Shown piece by piece: positions 45,964-54,106 of a stretch of 64,000 nucleotides of DNA. Position 1 is the stretch's first letter. Each line of letters opens with the position of its first letter. Source of the stretch: Dyadobacter chenhuakuii (GTDB taxonomy: Bacteria; Bacteroidota; Bacteroidia; Cytophagales; Spirosomataceae); NCBI RefSeq assembly GCF_023821985.2, contig NZ_CP098805.1, positions 744,001 through 808,000 on the forward strand, given 5' to 3'. The translations under genes and the position numbers were made by a program. Below the pieces are notes generated by a model. That model worked only from the letters and a program-made list of their open reading frames with translations, searched no databases and had not been told where the DNA came from.

Positions 45964-46335
45964 ATGAGTGAAGCTACATTATATGAGCGCATCGGCGGCG
46001 ATGCGGCGCTAAGGCAATTAACGGATAAATTTTACGACCTGGTTTTCAATCATGAGTTGATTTCCAGGCTGTTCAAAAGTGATAAAGAAGAAATAAAGGA
46101 GAAACAGCGCCTCTTCCTCACCCAATTTCTAGGCGGCCCGCAACTCTACTCCGACATTCACGGCCACCCCATGATGCGCGCCCGCCACATGCCCCACGTC
46201 ATCACCGAAGACGACGCCGTAGCATGGCTGCAATGCATGTCCGAAGCAGTAGGAACGCTCCCCATCAGCAAGGAGCTCAAAGACGAGTTATTCGACCGTT
46301 TTCCCAGGACAGCATTTTTCATGGTAAATCGGTGA
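45964..46335 (+). CDS. Truncated haemoglobin
   Basis: A 123-residue 2-on-2 globin that may bind oxygen or NO. Visible marks are 'LYERIGGDAALRQLTDKFYDLV' at the start, 'FLGGPQLYSDIHGHPMMRARH' and 'MPHVITEDDAVAWLQCM', with the proximal His in the HGHPMMRARH segment and a group II-like pattern. The start is the ATG at 45964; a TTG overlapping the amn stop is less likely. It is closely linked to amn and probably co-transcribed. Confidence 0.9.
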   Translation: MSEATLYERIGGDAALRQLTDKFYDLVFNHELISRLFKSDKEEIKEKQRLFLTQFLGGPQLYSDIHGHPMMRARHMPHVITEDDAVAWLQCMSEAVGTLPISKELKDELFDRFPRTAFFMVNR

Positions 46336-46378
46336 GTTGTTAAAATTTTGTTACCAAACTTTGTTTTTGCGTCTAACT

Positions 46379-46567
46379 ATGAAAACGAACACAAAAACAA
46401 CTTACATGATGACTGTGAAGATTTTAAATGAGCATGACTATCGTGCAGCCCTAGAAAGAATGGAGATCATTTTTGATGCAAAAAGTGGCACCAGGGAAAG
46501 CGACGAGGCTGATTTGTTGGCAGCAATGATTGATGAATTTGAGAAAGAAAATTATCCGATTCATTAG
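46379..46567 (+). pseudogene. HigA-like antitoxin N-terminal fragment
   Basis: A 62-residue frame whose residues 11-61, 'VKILNEHDYRAALERMEIIFDA...EFEKENYPI', match the N-terminal region of HigA/HTH antitoxins, which normally continue with a helix-turn-helix of about 70 residues. Here a stop follows directly after the 'YPI' segment and nothing downstream is homologous. Either a truncated gene or a minimal protein kept on its own. No HigB toxin is adjacent. Its last four bases overlap the convergent end of the TumE-like gene. Confidence 0.6.
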
Positions 46568-46908
46568 GTAGCCAGCTCTTTTTTAATATATTCAAAAACA
46601 TCGTCTAGGGAAATATCAGTGCTTTCCTGAACGGTCCCGTCGGCTCTATGTTTATGGTGGGGAAAAGTCGGCAAGTTTGGGAAGTGCGGCGCGTTATCCC
46701 AGCGTATAAGCAAATCTCCGTTTTCTTTTTGCCAATGAAATGCATATTTCCTGCGGTTTGCCTCTACGTATTCTCTTACATAAAGCGATGTATCGTTATG
46801 AAATCTGATTTCCAGATTAATATAATAGCTCTCAGAAAATTCGCGGAAGTCATTAATTGTATAGGAAGCGACGAAACGCTTGTCATCCAGCCACTTGAAA
46901 ATCTCCAT
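46564..46908 (-). CDS. TumE-like toxin (DUF6516 family)
   Basis: A 114-residue protein with the DUF6516/TumE pattern: 'INLEIRFHNDTSLYVREYVE', then 'YAFHWQKENGDLLIRWDNAPHFPNLPTFPHHKH', with the conserved W-D-N-A-P-H and P-H-H-K-H motifs at about residues 70-87, and a final helix 'SLDDVFEYIKKEL'. Family members are toxins of two-gene modules, probably acting on RNA or translation. The gene starts inside the end of the upstream partner (26 bp overlap), as in a toxin-antitoxin operon. Family call is good; toxicity is inferred. Confidence 0.75.
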   Translation of the reverse strand: MEIFKWLDDKRFVASYTINDFREFSESYYINLEIRFHNDTSLYVREYVEANRRKYAFHWQKENGDLLIRWDNAPHFPNLPTFPHHKHRADGTVQESTDISLDDVFEYIKKELAT

Positions 46909-47152
46909 TCCTGATATCAGCTATTTTTGAATCTATTTCTGACAGGAACTGAGTATAGGCTTTCCATTCGATAAGATCGTCCCAGGCTTGGAAATCCTCA
47001 GACGTTGCAGTTTCAAGCTTGGCTTCAAATGCTTTAAGATCAGCGTTATATTTCTTTTCAAGAAAATTAATTTTATCCTGAAATTGCTGCCTTTGAGCTA
47101 AATAATCCAACAAAACCCAATTGCCGATTTGTTTTTTAGTCAGCGTAAGCAT
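46883..47152 (-). CDS. Coiled-coil partner, candidate antitoxin of the TumE-like toxin
   Basis: An 89-residue, largely helical protein from the ATG giving 'MLTLTKKQIGNWVLLDYLAQ'; a TTG would add 18 residues. The core, 'FQDKINFLEKKYNADLKAFEAKL', is a heptad-like coil, and 'AWDDLIEWKAYTQFL' resembles the W-x-E-W-x-A segment of short proteins encoded before DUF6516 genes elsewhere. There is no helix-turn-helix, unlike the Xre-type TumA antitoxin. Overlap with the toxin gene implies coupled translation. Confidence 0.65.
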   Translation of the reverse strand: MLTLTKKQIGNWVLLDYLAQRQQFQDKINFLEKKYNADLKAFEAKLETATSEDFQAWDDLIEWKAYTQFLSEIDSKIADIRNGDFQVAG

Positions 47153-47233
47153 AATATTTTTGTAGCCGGTTTCTAACAAATTTAAATATTCCGAAAGGTT
47201 AAACAAGTTTTATCAGACATTAGTTAAGTTCTT

Positions 47234-47241
47234 TACCTTTG
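47234..47241 (+). promoter_or_regulatory. Possible -7 promoter box of cca
   Basis: tacctttg matches the Bacteroidota -7 consensus TAnnTTTG, four bases before the cca ATG, implying a nearly leaderless mRNA. No clear -33 element is visible, so this is tentative. Confidence 0.3.
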
Positions 47242-47245
47242 CCGC

Positions 47246-48664
47246 ATGAATTTTAAAGAGCAGTTAATCCAGTATCCGATTCTTGAAATTGTGGCGAAGG
47301 CTGCGGCGGAGCTGGGGGTGGAGGCATATGTTATCGGTGGATTTGTAAGGGACCTGATACTCAAAAGGAATAGTAAAGATATTGACATCGTTTCGATCGG
47401 GAGCGGCATTGAACTGGCCGAAAGTGTTGCCAGCCAGCTCGGCCCCGACGTTTTTGTGAGCATATACAAGACCTTCGGCACGGCGCAAATCCGCCAGGGC
47501 GATCTGGAAATCGAATTTGTAGGGGCGCGCAAAGAATCTTACCGCGCGGATTCCCGGAAACCCGCAGTGGAAGACGGCACATTGAGCGACGATCAGAACC
47601 GGCGTGATTTTACAATCAATGCCATGGGGATCAGCCTTAATAAGGGAACATTCGGTGAGCTCGTGGATCCGTTTGAAGGGATGCGGGATATAAAAAGAAA
47701 GATCATCCGAACGCCGCTGGAACCGGAGATTACATTCTCCGACGACCCGCTGCGTATGATGCGGGCGATCCGCTTTGCCAGCCAACTTAACTTCGACATT
47801 GAGCCCAATACATTCGACGCGATCATTAAAATGAAGGATCGCATTGAGATCGTTTCGATGGAGCGCATTTCGGATGAACTGAATAAAATAATCCTGTCAC
47901 CAACACCTTCTTACGGTTTCAAGTTGCTGTATCACGCAGGCATTTTACAAATCATTTTCCCGGAAATGATCGAATTGCTTGGCGTGCAAACCATTGATGG
48001 CAAGGGACATAAGGATAATTTTTACCATACATTACAAGTGCTGGACAATGTGTCCCAAAACACAGATGATCTTTGGCTGCGCTGGGCAGCGATCCTGCAC
48101 GATATTGCGAAACCTGCCACCAAGAAATTTGATAAACGCGTCGGCTGGTCATTCCATAACCACGAGGAAGTAGGTGCGCGCATGGTGCCCGTCATTTTCC
48201 GGCGGATGAAACTGCCTTTGAATGAAAAAATGCGTTTTGTTAAAAAGCTTGTGCGATTGCATTTGCGGCCCATCGTTTTGTCCAAAGAAGAAATAACAGA
48301 CTCCGCCATGCGACGCCTGCTCGTGGAAGCGGGAGAAGACATTGAGGCATTGATGAAACTCTGCCGGGCCGACATTACTTCCAAAAACCCCGATAAAGTA
48401 AAGCGCTTCCTGCAAAACTTTGATCTGGTGGAACAGAAGTTGAAGGACCTCGAAGAACGCGATAAGCTGCGCAACTTCCAACCCGTTATTACGGGCGAAA
48501 TGATCATGCAAGCGTTCGGCTTGAAACCGGCAAAGGAAGTCGGCATCATCAAAGAGGTGATACGGGAGGCCATTCTGGAAGGCATTATTCCAAATGAATT
48601 TGATCCCGCATACGCGTATATGGTGCAAGAGGGCGAAAAAATGGGCTTAACTTTACAATCATAA
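47246..48664 (+). CDS. cca: CCA tRNA nucleotidyltransferase with HD domain
   Basis: Adds or repairs the 3'-terminal CCA of tRNA. The 472-residue protein has the class II nucleotidyltransferase head, 'YVIGGFVRDLIL' and 'SKDIDIV' (G-G and D-x-D), then the flexible-loop and neck region ('GVEFVGARKESYRADS...RRDFTINAMGIS', 'DDPLRMMRAIRFASQL'), and a C-terminal HD phosphohydrolase domain ('HDIAKPATKKFDKRVGWSFHNHEEVGARM'-type, about 285-315). Complete and of normal length for Bacteroidota. Confidence 0.94.
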   Translation: MNFKEQLIQYPILEIVAKAAAELGVEAYVIGGFVRDLILKRNSKDIDIVSIGSGIELAESVASQLGPDVFVSIYKTFGTAQIRQGDLEIEFVGARKESYRADSRKPAVEDGTLSDDQNRRDFTINAMGISLNKGTFGELVDPFEGMRDIKRKIIRTPLEPEITFSDDPLRMMRAIRFASQLNFDIEPNTFDAIIKMKDRIEIVSMERISDELNKIILSPTPSYGFKLLYHAGILQIIFPEMIELLGVQTIDGKGHKDNFYHTLQVLDNVSQNTDDLWLRWAAILHDIAKPATKKFDKRVGWSFHNHEEVGARMVPVIFRRMKLPLNEKMRFVKKLVRLHLRPIVLSKEEITDSAMRRLLVEAGEDIEALMKLCRADITSKNPDKVKRFLQNFDLVEQKLKDLEERDKLRNFQPVITGEMIMQAFGLKPAKEVGIIKEVIREAILEGIIPNEFDPAYAYMVQEGEKMGLTLQS

Positions 48665-48688
48665 AATCTGACTCCTCATTACAATTAA

Positions 48689-48889
48689 ATGGAAAATAAT
48701 ACGCAGTTTAAACGCTTCTTCGGCGCACTTCTCACTATCCTGGGCATTTCGGTTCTGCTTTTTGCCTGCATCGCATTTTTATCCGACAAGCCCGTTCTGG
48801 GACTTACCGTTTCCAAGTGGGAATCCGTGGTTCCGTTTCTGGTTGGCACCGTGTTTTTGCTTACCGGTGTGAACCTTGTTAAGGGCTGA
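48689..48889 (+). CDS. Small two-helix membrane protein
   Basis: A 66-residue protein with hydrophobic segments at about 10-30 and 45-65. It starts 24 bp after cca and its last 11 bp overlap the end of the convergent DUF2851 gene. No family recognised; a real but uncharacterised gene seems likely from the clean membrane pattern. Confidence 0.6.
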   Translation: MENNTQFKRFFGALLTILGISVLLFACIAFLSDKPVLGLTVSKWESVVPFLVGTVFLLTGVNLVKG

Positions 48890-50165
48890 CCGAGCGCACC
48901 AGTGTGGCTCCAACTGTGCATTCCAGACATTTCCGGAATGTACAGTAATTGTTATACCACTCTATAAGCGCCTGAGAATCAGCGGCGGTCTTGACATTCA
49001 TTCCTAATATTTCCCACTCCCGCGTAATGCGGTTTTTTTCTGCGCCGATTTCCGACAACCAATAAATGGCCTTTTCCAGCAGTTCGGGCTGTTGCCGGTG
49101 CTTTGCATAGGCGACCAAAAGTGGCACAGCGCCATTGACAATCAGTAAGTTTGCTGAGTCTTTTCCCAGAAACGGCACCTTACCTTTTGATTTTTTACCA
49201 AAAAGATAATGGTCCTGCCAATAATCCGACTGCTCTATCTGGAACATGGCCTGCAAGTTCGAAAACGACTGCGCAGATATAATCTCAGGAAACAGATTCC
49301 CGTTTTTATGCAGCAACCGGGCAAATTGAGCGAGGCGAACCGTTGGGAAACCAGCAGGCCGCATCCGCAGGTTCTTCCATTCATGACCATTCATTTGCTG
49401 ATCTTTCAAACCATATTTCGCACTCAAAAATTGATGTTCCGCTCGTAGCTGACGAATGTAAGGGTCATTGGAGTCGGCGGGGATGAGTCCTGCACAACCG
49501 AAAAGCAATGCTTCAATCTGGTTGACTTTTTCGCGGTGTTTCCGGATTATTTTCCAGGGAACAATTTCAGTAAGCCGCGCGAATGGTGCTTCATTTAATT
49601 TAAAACCAAAATGCCTGCCCAACCATTGATAAGCCGTTTCTTCCCAATCGTTGTTGTTTTTACTTAGTAAATCCATCACCAGCGCGGCTTTCCGATCGAG
49701 CCTTTCGAGCAGTACGCGGTCGAGCATTCCGTATTTTTGTATGTCGTGCACCTGCGCGAACATGGATGCACATGGAATCGTCTCGGTTTCATCCTGCAAT
49801 GTCGCATATCGTTCCAGAACCGATTGATTGACGATGTTCTTTAATGTCAGAGTCGGCAGTAATGTGCCGTCCCGCCTTATAATGGGCCGGTCATTTTCCC
49901 ACACCACATGCAGGATCACTGTTTCATATGCAGGATCGGTTTCATGGTTATGCAGAAACCAGTCGGAGGATTTAACATGTATTTCAATGCTTCCTATCCA
50001 TTGACAATCTTCGATATTGACCCGCGCTTCGGAAAAATCAGGGCCTGCATTGGCGTTCCTGTGGCCTGTTCGGAGGATGGAGAGCTTGCTGCCTTCATCG
50101 GTGCAAAGGGCTTCGTTGGCGAAATATTGGAATCGCCATATAAAACTCAGGATATCTTCATTCAT
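48879..50165 (-). CDS. DUF2851 family protein
   Basis: A 428-residue Bacteroidota-specific protein of unknown function. Recognised by the N-terminal block 'AGPDFSEARVNIEDCQWIGSIEIHVKSSDW' and 'YETVILHVVWENDRPI', and by the C-terminal Cys-rich end with 'CTFRKCLECTVG'. No signal peptide. The acidic and His residues in the first block ('SSDWFLHNHETD') recall a nuclease-like fold, but this is a guess. Confidence 0.85.
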   Translation of the reverse strand: MNEDILSFIWRFQYFANEALCTDEGSKLSILRTGHRNANAGPDFSEARVNIEDCQWIGSIEIHVKSSDWFLHNHETDPAYETVILHVVWENDRPIIRRDGTLLPTLTLKNIVNQSVLERYATLQDETETIPCASMFAQVHDIQKYGMLDRVLLERLDRKAALVMDLLSKNNNDWEETAYQWLGRHFGFKLNEAPFARLTEIVPWKIIRKHREKVNQIEALLFGCAGLIPADSNDPYIRQLRAEHQFLSAKYGLKDQQMNGHEWKNLRMRPAGFPTVRLAQFARLLHKNGNLFPEIISAQSFSNLQAMFQIEQSDYWQDHYLFGKKSKGKVPFLGKDSANLLIVNGAVPLLVAYAKHRQQPELLEKAIYWLSEIGAEKNRITREWEILGMNVKTAADSQALIEWYNNYCTFRKCLECTVGATLVRSVSP

Positions 50166-50298
50166 CGCATTTAGAATTAGCGTGTGTAGAAATATTTAAT
50201 GTAATGGCCTTTATTTTCTTTGTCTAAACCTGATTAGTTTCTGTTCTTTGTACGCTGATGTTTTGGTTTGGTCACAGGTTTTTGAAGTAAAAAGTTTT

Positions 50299-50985
50299 AT
50301 GCTCCGCCGTTTGCAATTTATTGCGCTTAGAATTCTCATTGTTTTTTTCGTTCTTTCAATCTTTTGGGTGCTGGTTTTGAAGTTCTTACCGGTTTGGGTA
50401 ACGCCATTTATGCTATCCAGAAAAATCGAAGCGTTCCGGGCCGACGAGGACACGGAAATCCATCACGATTGGGAGCCTTATGAAAATATTTCAAAGGAAG
50501 TTGCGCTGGCGGTTGTAGCATCCGAAGATCAGAATTTCCCGAACCACTGGGGATTCGATTTTGACCAGATCTATAATGCAGTGACAGAGAAGCGGAAACG
50601 CGCGCGCGGAGCCAGTACGATCTCGCAGCAGGTTGCCAAAAACGTCTTCCTATGGCATGGCAGAAGCTTTGTCAGGAAAGGTTTGGAGGCTTATTTCACT
50701 GTCTTAATCGAAGTTATCTGGGATAAAGAGCGCATTCTGGAAGTCTATTTGAATGTTGCAGAAATGGGGAGAATGACATTTGGCGTAGAAGCAGCCTCAT
50801 TAAGATACTACAAGAAATCTGCCAAAAAGCTATCCCGCGCCGAAGCCGCCCGCATCGCCGCAGTGCTCCCAAACCCCGTCCGTTTCTCGATCAAAAACCC
50901 ATCCGGCTACGTCCAAAAACGAACCGGTCAGATCGTACGGCAAATGCGGTATCTGGGTGGGCAGAAGTATATTGCGGATTTGTGA
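50299..50985 (+). CDS. mtgA: Monofunctional peptidoglycan transglycosylase
   Basis: Glycosyltransferase family 51 enzyme that polymerises lipid II into glycan strands at the inner membrane. From the ATG giving 'MLRRLQFIALRILIVFF' it has 228 residues with one N-terminal anchor (about 5-28). Motifs: 'VASEDQNFPNHWGFDFDQI' (catalytic Glu), 'RGASTISQQVAKNVFLW', 'KERILEVYLNVAEMG' and 'SRAEAARIAAVLPNP'. The upstream in-frame ATG would add a non-anchor tail. Confidence 0.94.
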   Translation: MLRRLQFIALRILIVFFVLSIFWVLVLKFLPVWVTPFMLSRKIEAFRADEDTEIHHDWEPYENISKEVALAVVASEDQNFPNHWGFDFDQIYNAVTEKRKRARGASTISQQVAKNVFLWHGRSFVRKGLEAYFTVLIEVIWDKERILEVYLNVAEMGRMTFGVEAASLRYYKKSAKKLSRAEAARIAAVLPNPVRFSIKNPSGYVQKRTGQIVRQMRYLGGQKYIADL

Positions 50986-51025
50986 AGCAAGTGCATCTAT
51001 AAATCTTAATTCTAGGGGAAATAAA

Positions 51026-51053
51026 AATGACCTGTCATAAATGGCAGGTCATT
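51026..51053 (-). terminator. Hairpin terminator between mtgA and the DUF4369-like gene
   Basis: Arms aatgacctgtcat and atggcaggtcatt pair over 13 bp (one G-U). Read on the minus strand it is followed by tttttattt, so it best terminates the minus-strand gene; it may also act weakly for mtgA. Confidence 0.75.
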
Positions 51054-51159
51054 GGTCTATTACTTGGTTACGTTGTCCGAGGACAAGAGGCTTTTCCAAG
51101 CATCGCACACAAAAATATCTATGTTTGGCGAACAAAAAAAGCGCTGATGCATGTCAATT

Positions 51160-51825
51160 TCAATTCCCCCGACTTTTCTCTTTCAAAAACTTGTAAGTCC
51201 GGTGCCTTGCCAGGGCTGGGTTGAGTTTTTCGAATAATCCTTGGCTTTTGAGCGCGTACCAGTTGATTTTCAAGAGGTAAAGGCTTACGAATGAGCTTAG
51301 GTTGCTTTGGATGAAGGTGCTGGTTTTGGTTTGGAGGTCCAGGCGTTCGAGGGCTTGCAGACCGCGCCAGTAATCGATGCTGTCGGCTTGGGACCTGTTT
51401 CTGGCGCGTCCTTCACCGGCGGTGTAGATGAGCAGGCGGTCGTCGGAGGGCTTTTGAATGTTATTCCAGTAATCCCGCCATTCTTCATTGCTTCTGGAAT
51501 TGCTGACGACGGATCTTGAAATGTCCGTAGTGTCGAGCTGGATCTTTACACCATTTTCAAGAAAAAAGAAAAGCTGGCCTTTCAGCTGGGAAACCTGCAT
51601 TTGGTACAGGTTGGGAACCAAGTCCTTTTCCATGAGCAAATTAATGCTGTCCTGGCCGAGCTTGATCGAATGTACAGTTGCTGCGAAGCCTTTTTCCCGG
51701 GTCAATAAAATGGCCTTGCGACCTTTCATTTGTTCCGGGTTGACAATTTTTATTTTAATAATCTGACCAAAAGCAGGGGATAGGAGGAAGAAAAAAGCAA
51801 TAACCCGGAGGAAACATTTGGTCAT
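51160..51825 (-). CDS. Exported protein with DUF4369-like domain
   Basis: A 221-residue protein with a signal peptide (1-20, 'FFFLLSPAFGQ'). The first half, 'QMKGRKAILLTREKGFAATVHSIKL...NLYQMQVSQLKGQLFFFLENGVKIQLD', has the beta pattern of the DUF4369 domain found ahead of thioredoxin domains in Bacteroidota; the usual thioredoxin part is missing and a helical tail follows. Function unknown. Confidence 0.62.
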   Translation of the reverse strand: MTKCFLRVIAFFFLLSPAFGQIIKIKIVNPEQMKGRKAILLTREKGFAATVHSIKLGQDSINLLMEKDLVPNLYQMQVSQLKGQLFFFLENGVKIQLDTTDISRSVVSNSRSNEEWRDYWNNIQKPSDDRLLIYTAGEGRARNRSQADSIDYWRGLQALERLDLQTKTSTFIQSNLSSFVSLYLLKINWYALKSQGLFEKLNPALARHRTYKFLKEKSRGN

Positions 51826-51938
51826 CTTGCAACGGAAATTTAGACGCAGCCGGCTTTAAGTGGCCGGCTTTTGACAAGTAAATTAGGAAAAAAATCCCAG
51901 AATCGATTTGCCAGAAGCCGGCACGCGGACCGCGTCTA

Positions 51939-52778
51939 TTACTTGATCTCAACCTTGATCAAAACAGGCTGGTGATCAGATGGGTAACGTTGCTCTTTGG
52001 CATCTGTTAGAACGCCGTATTTAAGCACATTAATGTTCTTGCTTACAAAAATATAATCGATGCGTTTGTCCATAGCCGCGTCAAATTTGAAACTGTTAAA
52101 TGTTCCTTCCGGACCGTAAGGAGGCTGTTTTGTAACCTCATGCGAATCGTTAAGCAATCCTTGGATGGTCTTAATCTGCTCGGTCTCAGGCGTTGAGTTG
52201 AAATCACCTGTAAGGATAACCGTAGATTTTCCGGCGATCTCGCTGATCTTCTTCACCATTAAATGACCCGATTGTCTGCGGGCCTCAACACCCTGGTGAT
52301 CAAAATGAACATTGAAAAAATAGAATTCTTTTTTGCTTAGCAAATCCTGAAACTTGACCCACGAAGCAATTCTGTTACAGCAGGTTGCGTCCCAGCCCTT
52401 GCCAGGCTTGTCGGGTGTTTCGCTAAGCCAGAAATCGCCTGATTGCAGGGCTTTGAAACGGTCTTTTTTGTAAAAGATGGCCGAATGTTCTCCGCCTTCC
52501 TTGCCATCATCCCGGCCTTTTCCGTAGAATATGAATTCTGTCAATTCGGCCACATCTTTTAATTGACCTATCAGTGCTTCTTGTACACCGAAGATGTCAA
52601 ATTCATGGAACCGGATCAACCCTTTCACATTTTCCTTGCGGTTGGGCCAGGCGTTTACACCATCATTCGCGGTGTTATAGCGGAGGTTATAAGAGGCAAC
52701 ATTGATCGTATTTTTTTGCGCAAAAGTGCTTTGCGATAATGCTAACATCAGGGAAAGGGCGAAGGCGATTTTTTTCAT
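51939..52778 (-). CDS. Exported endonuclease/exonuclease/phosphatase (EEP) family protein
   Basis: Metal-dependent phosphodiesterase or phosphatase of the DNase I-like EEP fold. Signal peptide 'MKKIAFALSLMLALSQSTFA' (1-20). Active-site blocks are 'VASYNLRYNT', 'FGVQEA' (Glu), 'FYFFNVHFDHQG' (His), 'VILTGDFNSTPET' (D-x-N) and 'YPSDHQPVLI' (S-D-H). EEP members act on phosphoinositides, sphingomyelin or nucleic acid. It lies downstream of the metallophosphoesterase and the SusCD pair on the same strand, suggesting shared use of a phosphoester. Confidence 0.9.
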   Translation of the reverse strand: MKKIAFALSLMLALSQSTFAQKNTINVASYNLRYNTANDGVNAWPNRKENVKGLIRFHEFDIFGVQEALIGQLKDVAELTEFIFYGKGRDDGKEGGEHSAIFYKKDRFKALQSGDFWLSETPDKPGKGWDATCCNRIASWVKFQDLLSKKEFYFFNVHFDHQGVEARRQSGHLMVKKISEIAGKSTVILTGDFNSTPETEQIKTIQGLLNDSHEVTKQPPYGPEGTFNSFKFDAAMDKRIDYIFVSKNINVLKYGVLTDAKEQRYPSDHQPVLIKVEIK

Positions 52779-52849
52779 TTAAAACTTATGATTTGTGAAC
52801 GGAAGCAAAGTTAATAGGCTTGCCGGTTATTGATATTTTGACTGCGTGA

Positions 52850-54070
52850 TCATTTTCCCTTTTTTGCAAGCAGAAACTTTCCGACCACTTCGCCATCGTC
52901 CCGGATCATTTTCAGGTCAAGGTGTTTTTTGGTCGCATGCAGTTTGATCAATGTTCTTTTGCCTTCCAGCGGGCCCCCGCCGATCACAATCGGATAATTG
53001 TGCGTTGCGTCCGGCTCGTGCGTGGCGTAGCGGTGCGTATGGCCGGAGATCTGCAAGTCGATTTTTGCCTTGTTCAAAACCGGGCCGAAAAGCTCGCGAC
53101 AATGTAATGTTCCATGCCAATCCCCGGAATGGTAAGGCGATATGTGGATGAGGACGATCCGGAAATCGGCTTTCTTGAAATCCGTGGATTCCACTTCTTT
53201 TTCCAACCACTTCTTCTGAACCTCACGATAACGGTCAAAGGCCGAAAGTCCGCCATATTCCACGCTGTCATCCGTCTTGTCCTCCCCCGAATCCAGGACC
53301 ACGAACCGCACCGGTCCGCGCGTGAAAGCATAGTAATATTTGTTTTCGGGATAGGCATAATAAGCCGGAATATGCCTCGAAAAGCTTCCCCGGCATTCAT
53401 GATTTCCCTGCGTGAGGATAAATGGGATTTCGGAAGCAAATATGTCCGTTGCGGGCTTGATCAAATGGTTAACCATCTGAATTTCTTCGGTTACCCAATC
53501 AAAACAATCGCCGTTGAAAACCACAAAGTCATAATCGCGGTTGTTACCCGTATAACCGTGGCGGTAAAGGAGTTGCGGGATAATTTGCGGACGGTCGTGA
53601 ATGTCGTTGAAGATTACCATTTTAAACTCTTCCTCATTTTCAGCCGGTGTTTTGAAGCCAAACATCGCACTGGCAATGGTGTCGCCAAACTCAACTTTCG
53701 AGCCTTTATAGCCCGTTATTTCCGTGGAAACAATTTTGTATTTGTGCTCCGTGCCCGCATTTAATCCGCTTAATGTCACCTTATTGATGCGATTATTAGC
53801 TTCAATCAGTCCGTTGTTATAGCCAAATTCCCGCTTGCTGGTGTAAGTCCCGGCCCCGTATTCGACCCAGCTGAAACTGTTTTTATGCGTGATCCACATG
53901 ATGGTCACCTCGTTGGTGCCCATATTTTGTAAATAAGGGCCCGCCACGAAATGGTTTTTTTCTTCTAACGAAGCATTGGAGTCGCCGGCTTGCGCAGCAG
54001 ATAATGGCAAGAGGCTCAGCGCGCCGATCTGCGACATTTTTTCAAGAAACGACCTTCTGTCTGAAAGCAT
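52850..54070 (-). CDS. Tat-exported metallophosphoesterase (purple acid phosphatase-like)
   Basis: Two-metal phosphoesterase. The N-terminus 'MLSDRRSFLEKMSQIGALSL' is Tat-like; a fibronectin-type domain as in purple acid phosphatases covers about 40-140 ('GPYLQNMGTNEVTIMWIT'). The catalytic domain has 'VIFNDIHDRP' (D-x-H), 'VVFNGDCFDWV' (G-D), 'LTQGNHECRG' (GNHE), 'VLIHISPYHSGDWHG' and 'LQISGHTHRY' (GHTH). The leader reads CCTAAACCCATAAAATATG. The gene lies 36 bp downstream of susD on the same strand. Confidence 0.9.
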   Translation of the reverse strand: MLSDRRSFLEKMSQIGALSLLPLSAAQAGDSNASLEEKNHFVAGPYLQNMGTNEVTIMWITHKNSFSWVEYGAGTYTSKREFGYNNGLIEANNRINKVTLSGLNAGTEHKYKIVSTEITGYKGSKVEFGDTIASAMFGFKTPAENEEEFKMVIFNDIHDRPQIIPQLLYRHGYTGNNRDYDFVVFNGDCFDWVTEEIQMVNHLIKPATDIFASEIPFILTQGNHECRGSFSRHIPAYYAYPENKYYYAFTRGPVRFVVLDSGEDKTDDSVEYGGLSAFDRYREVQKKWLEKEVESTDFKKADFRIVLIHISPYHSGDWHGTLHCRELFGPVLNKAKIDLQISGHTHRYATHEPDATHNYPIVIGGGPLEGKRTLIKLHATKKHLDLKMIRDDGEVVGKFLLAKKGK

Positions 54071-54106
54071 ATTTTATGGGTTTAGGAATAGATGCAAAGC
54101 TTAAAG

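Noticed and set aside
51027..51224. 65-codon plus-strand frame after mtgA
   Set aside because: It starts inside a terminator hairpin and runs into the DUF4369-like gene on the other strand.
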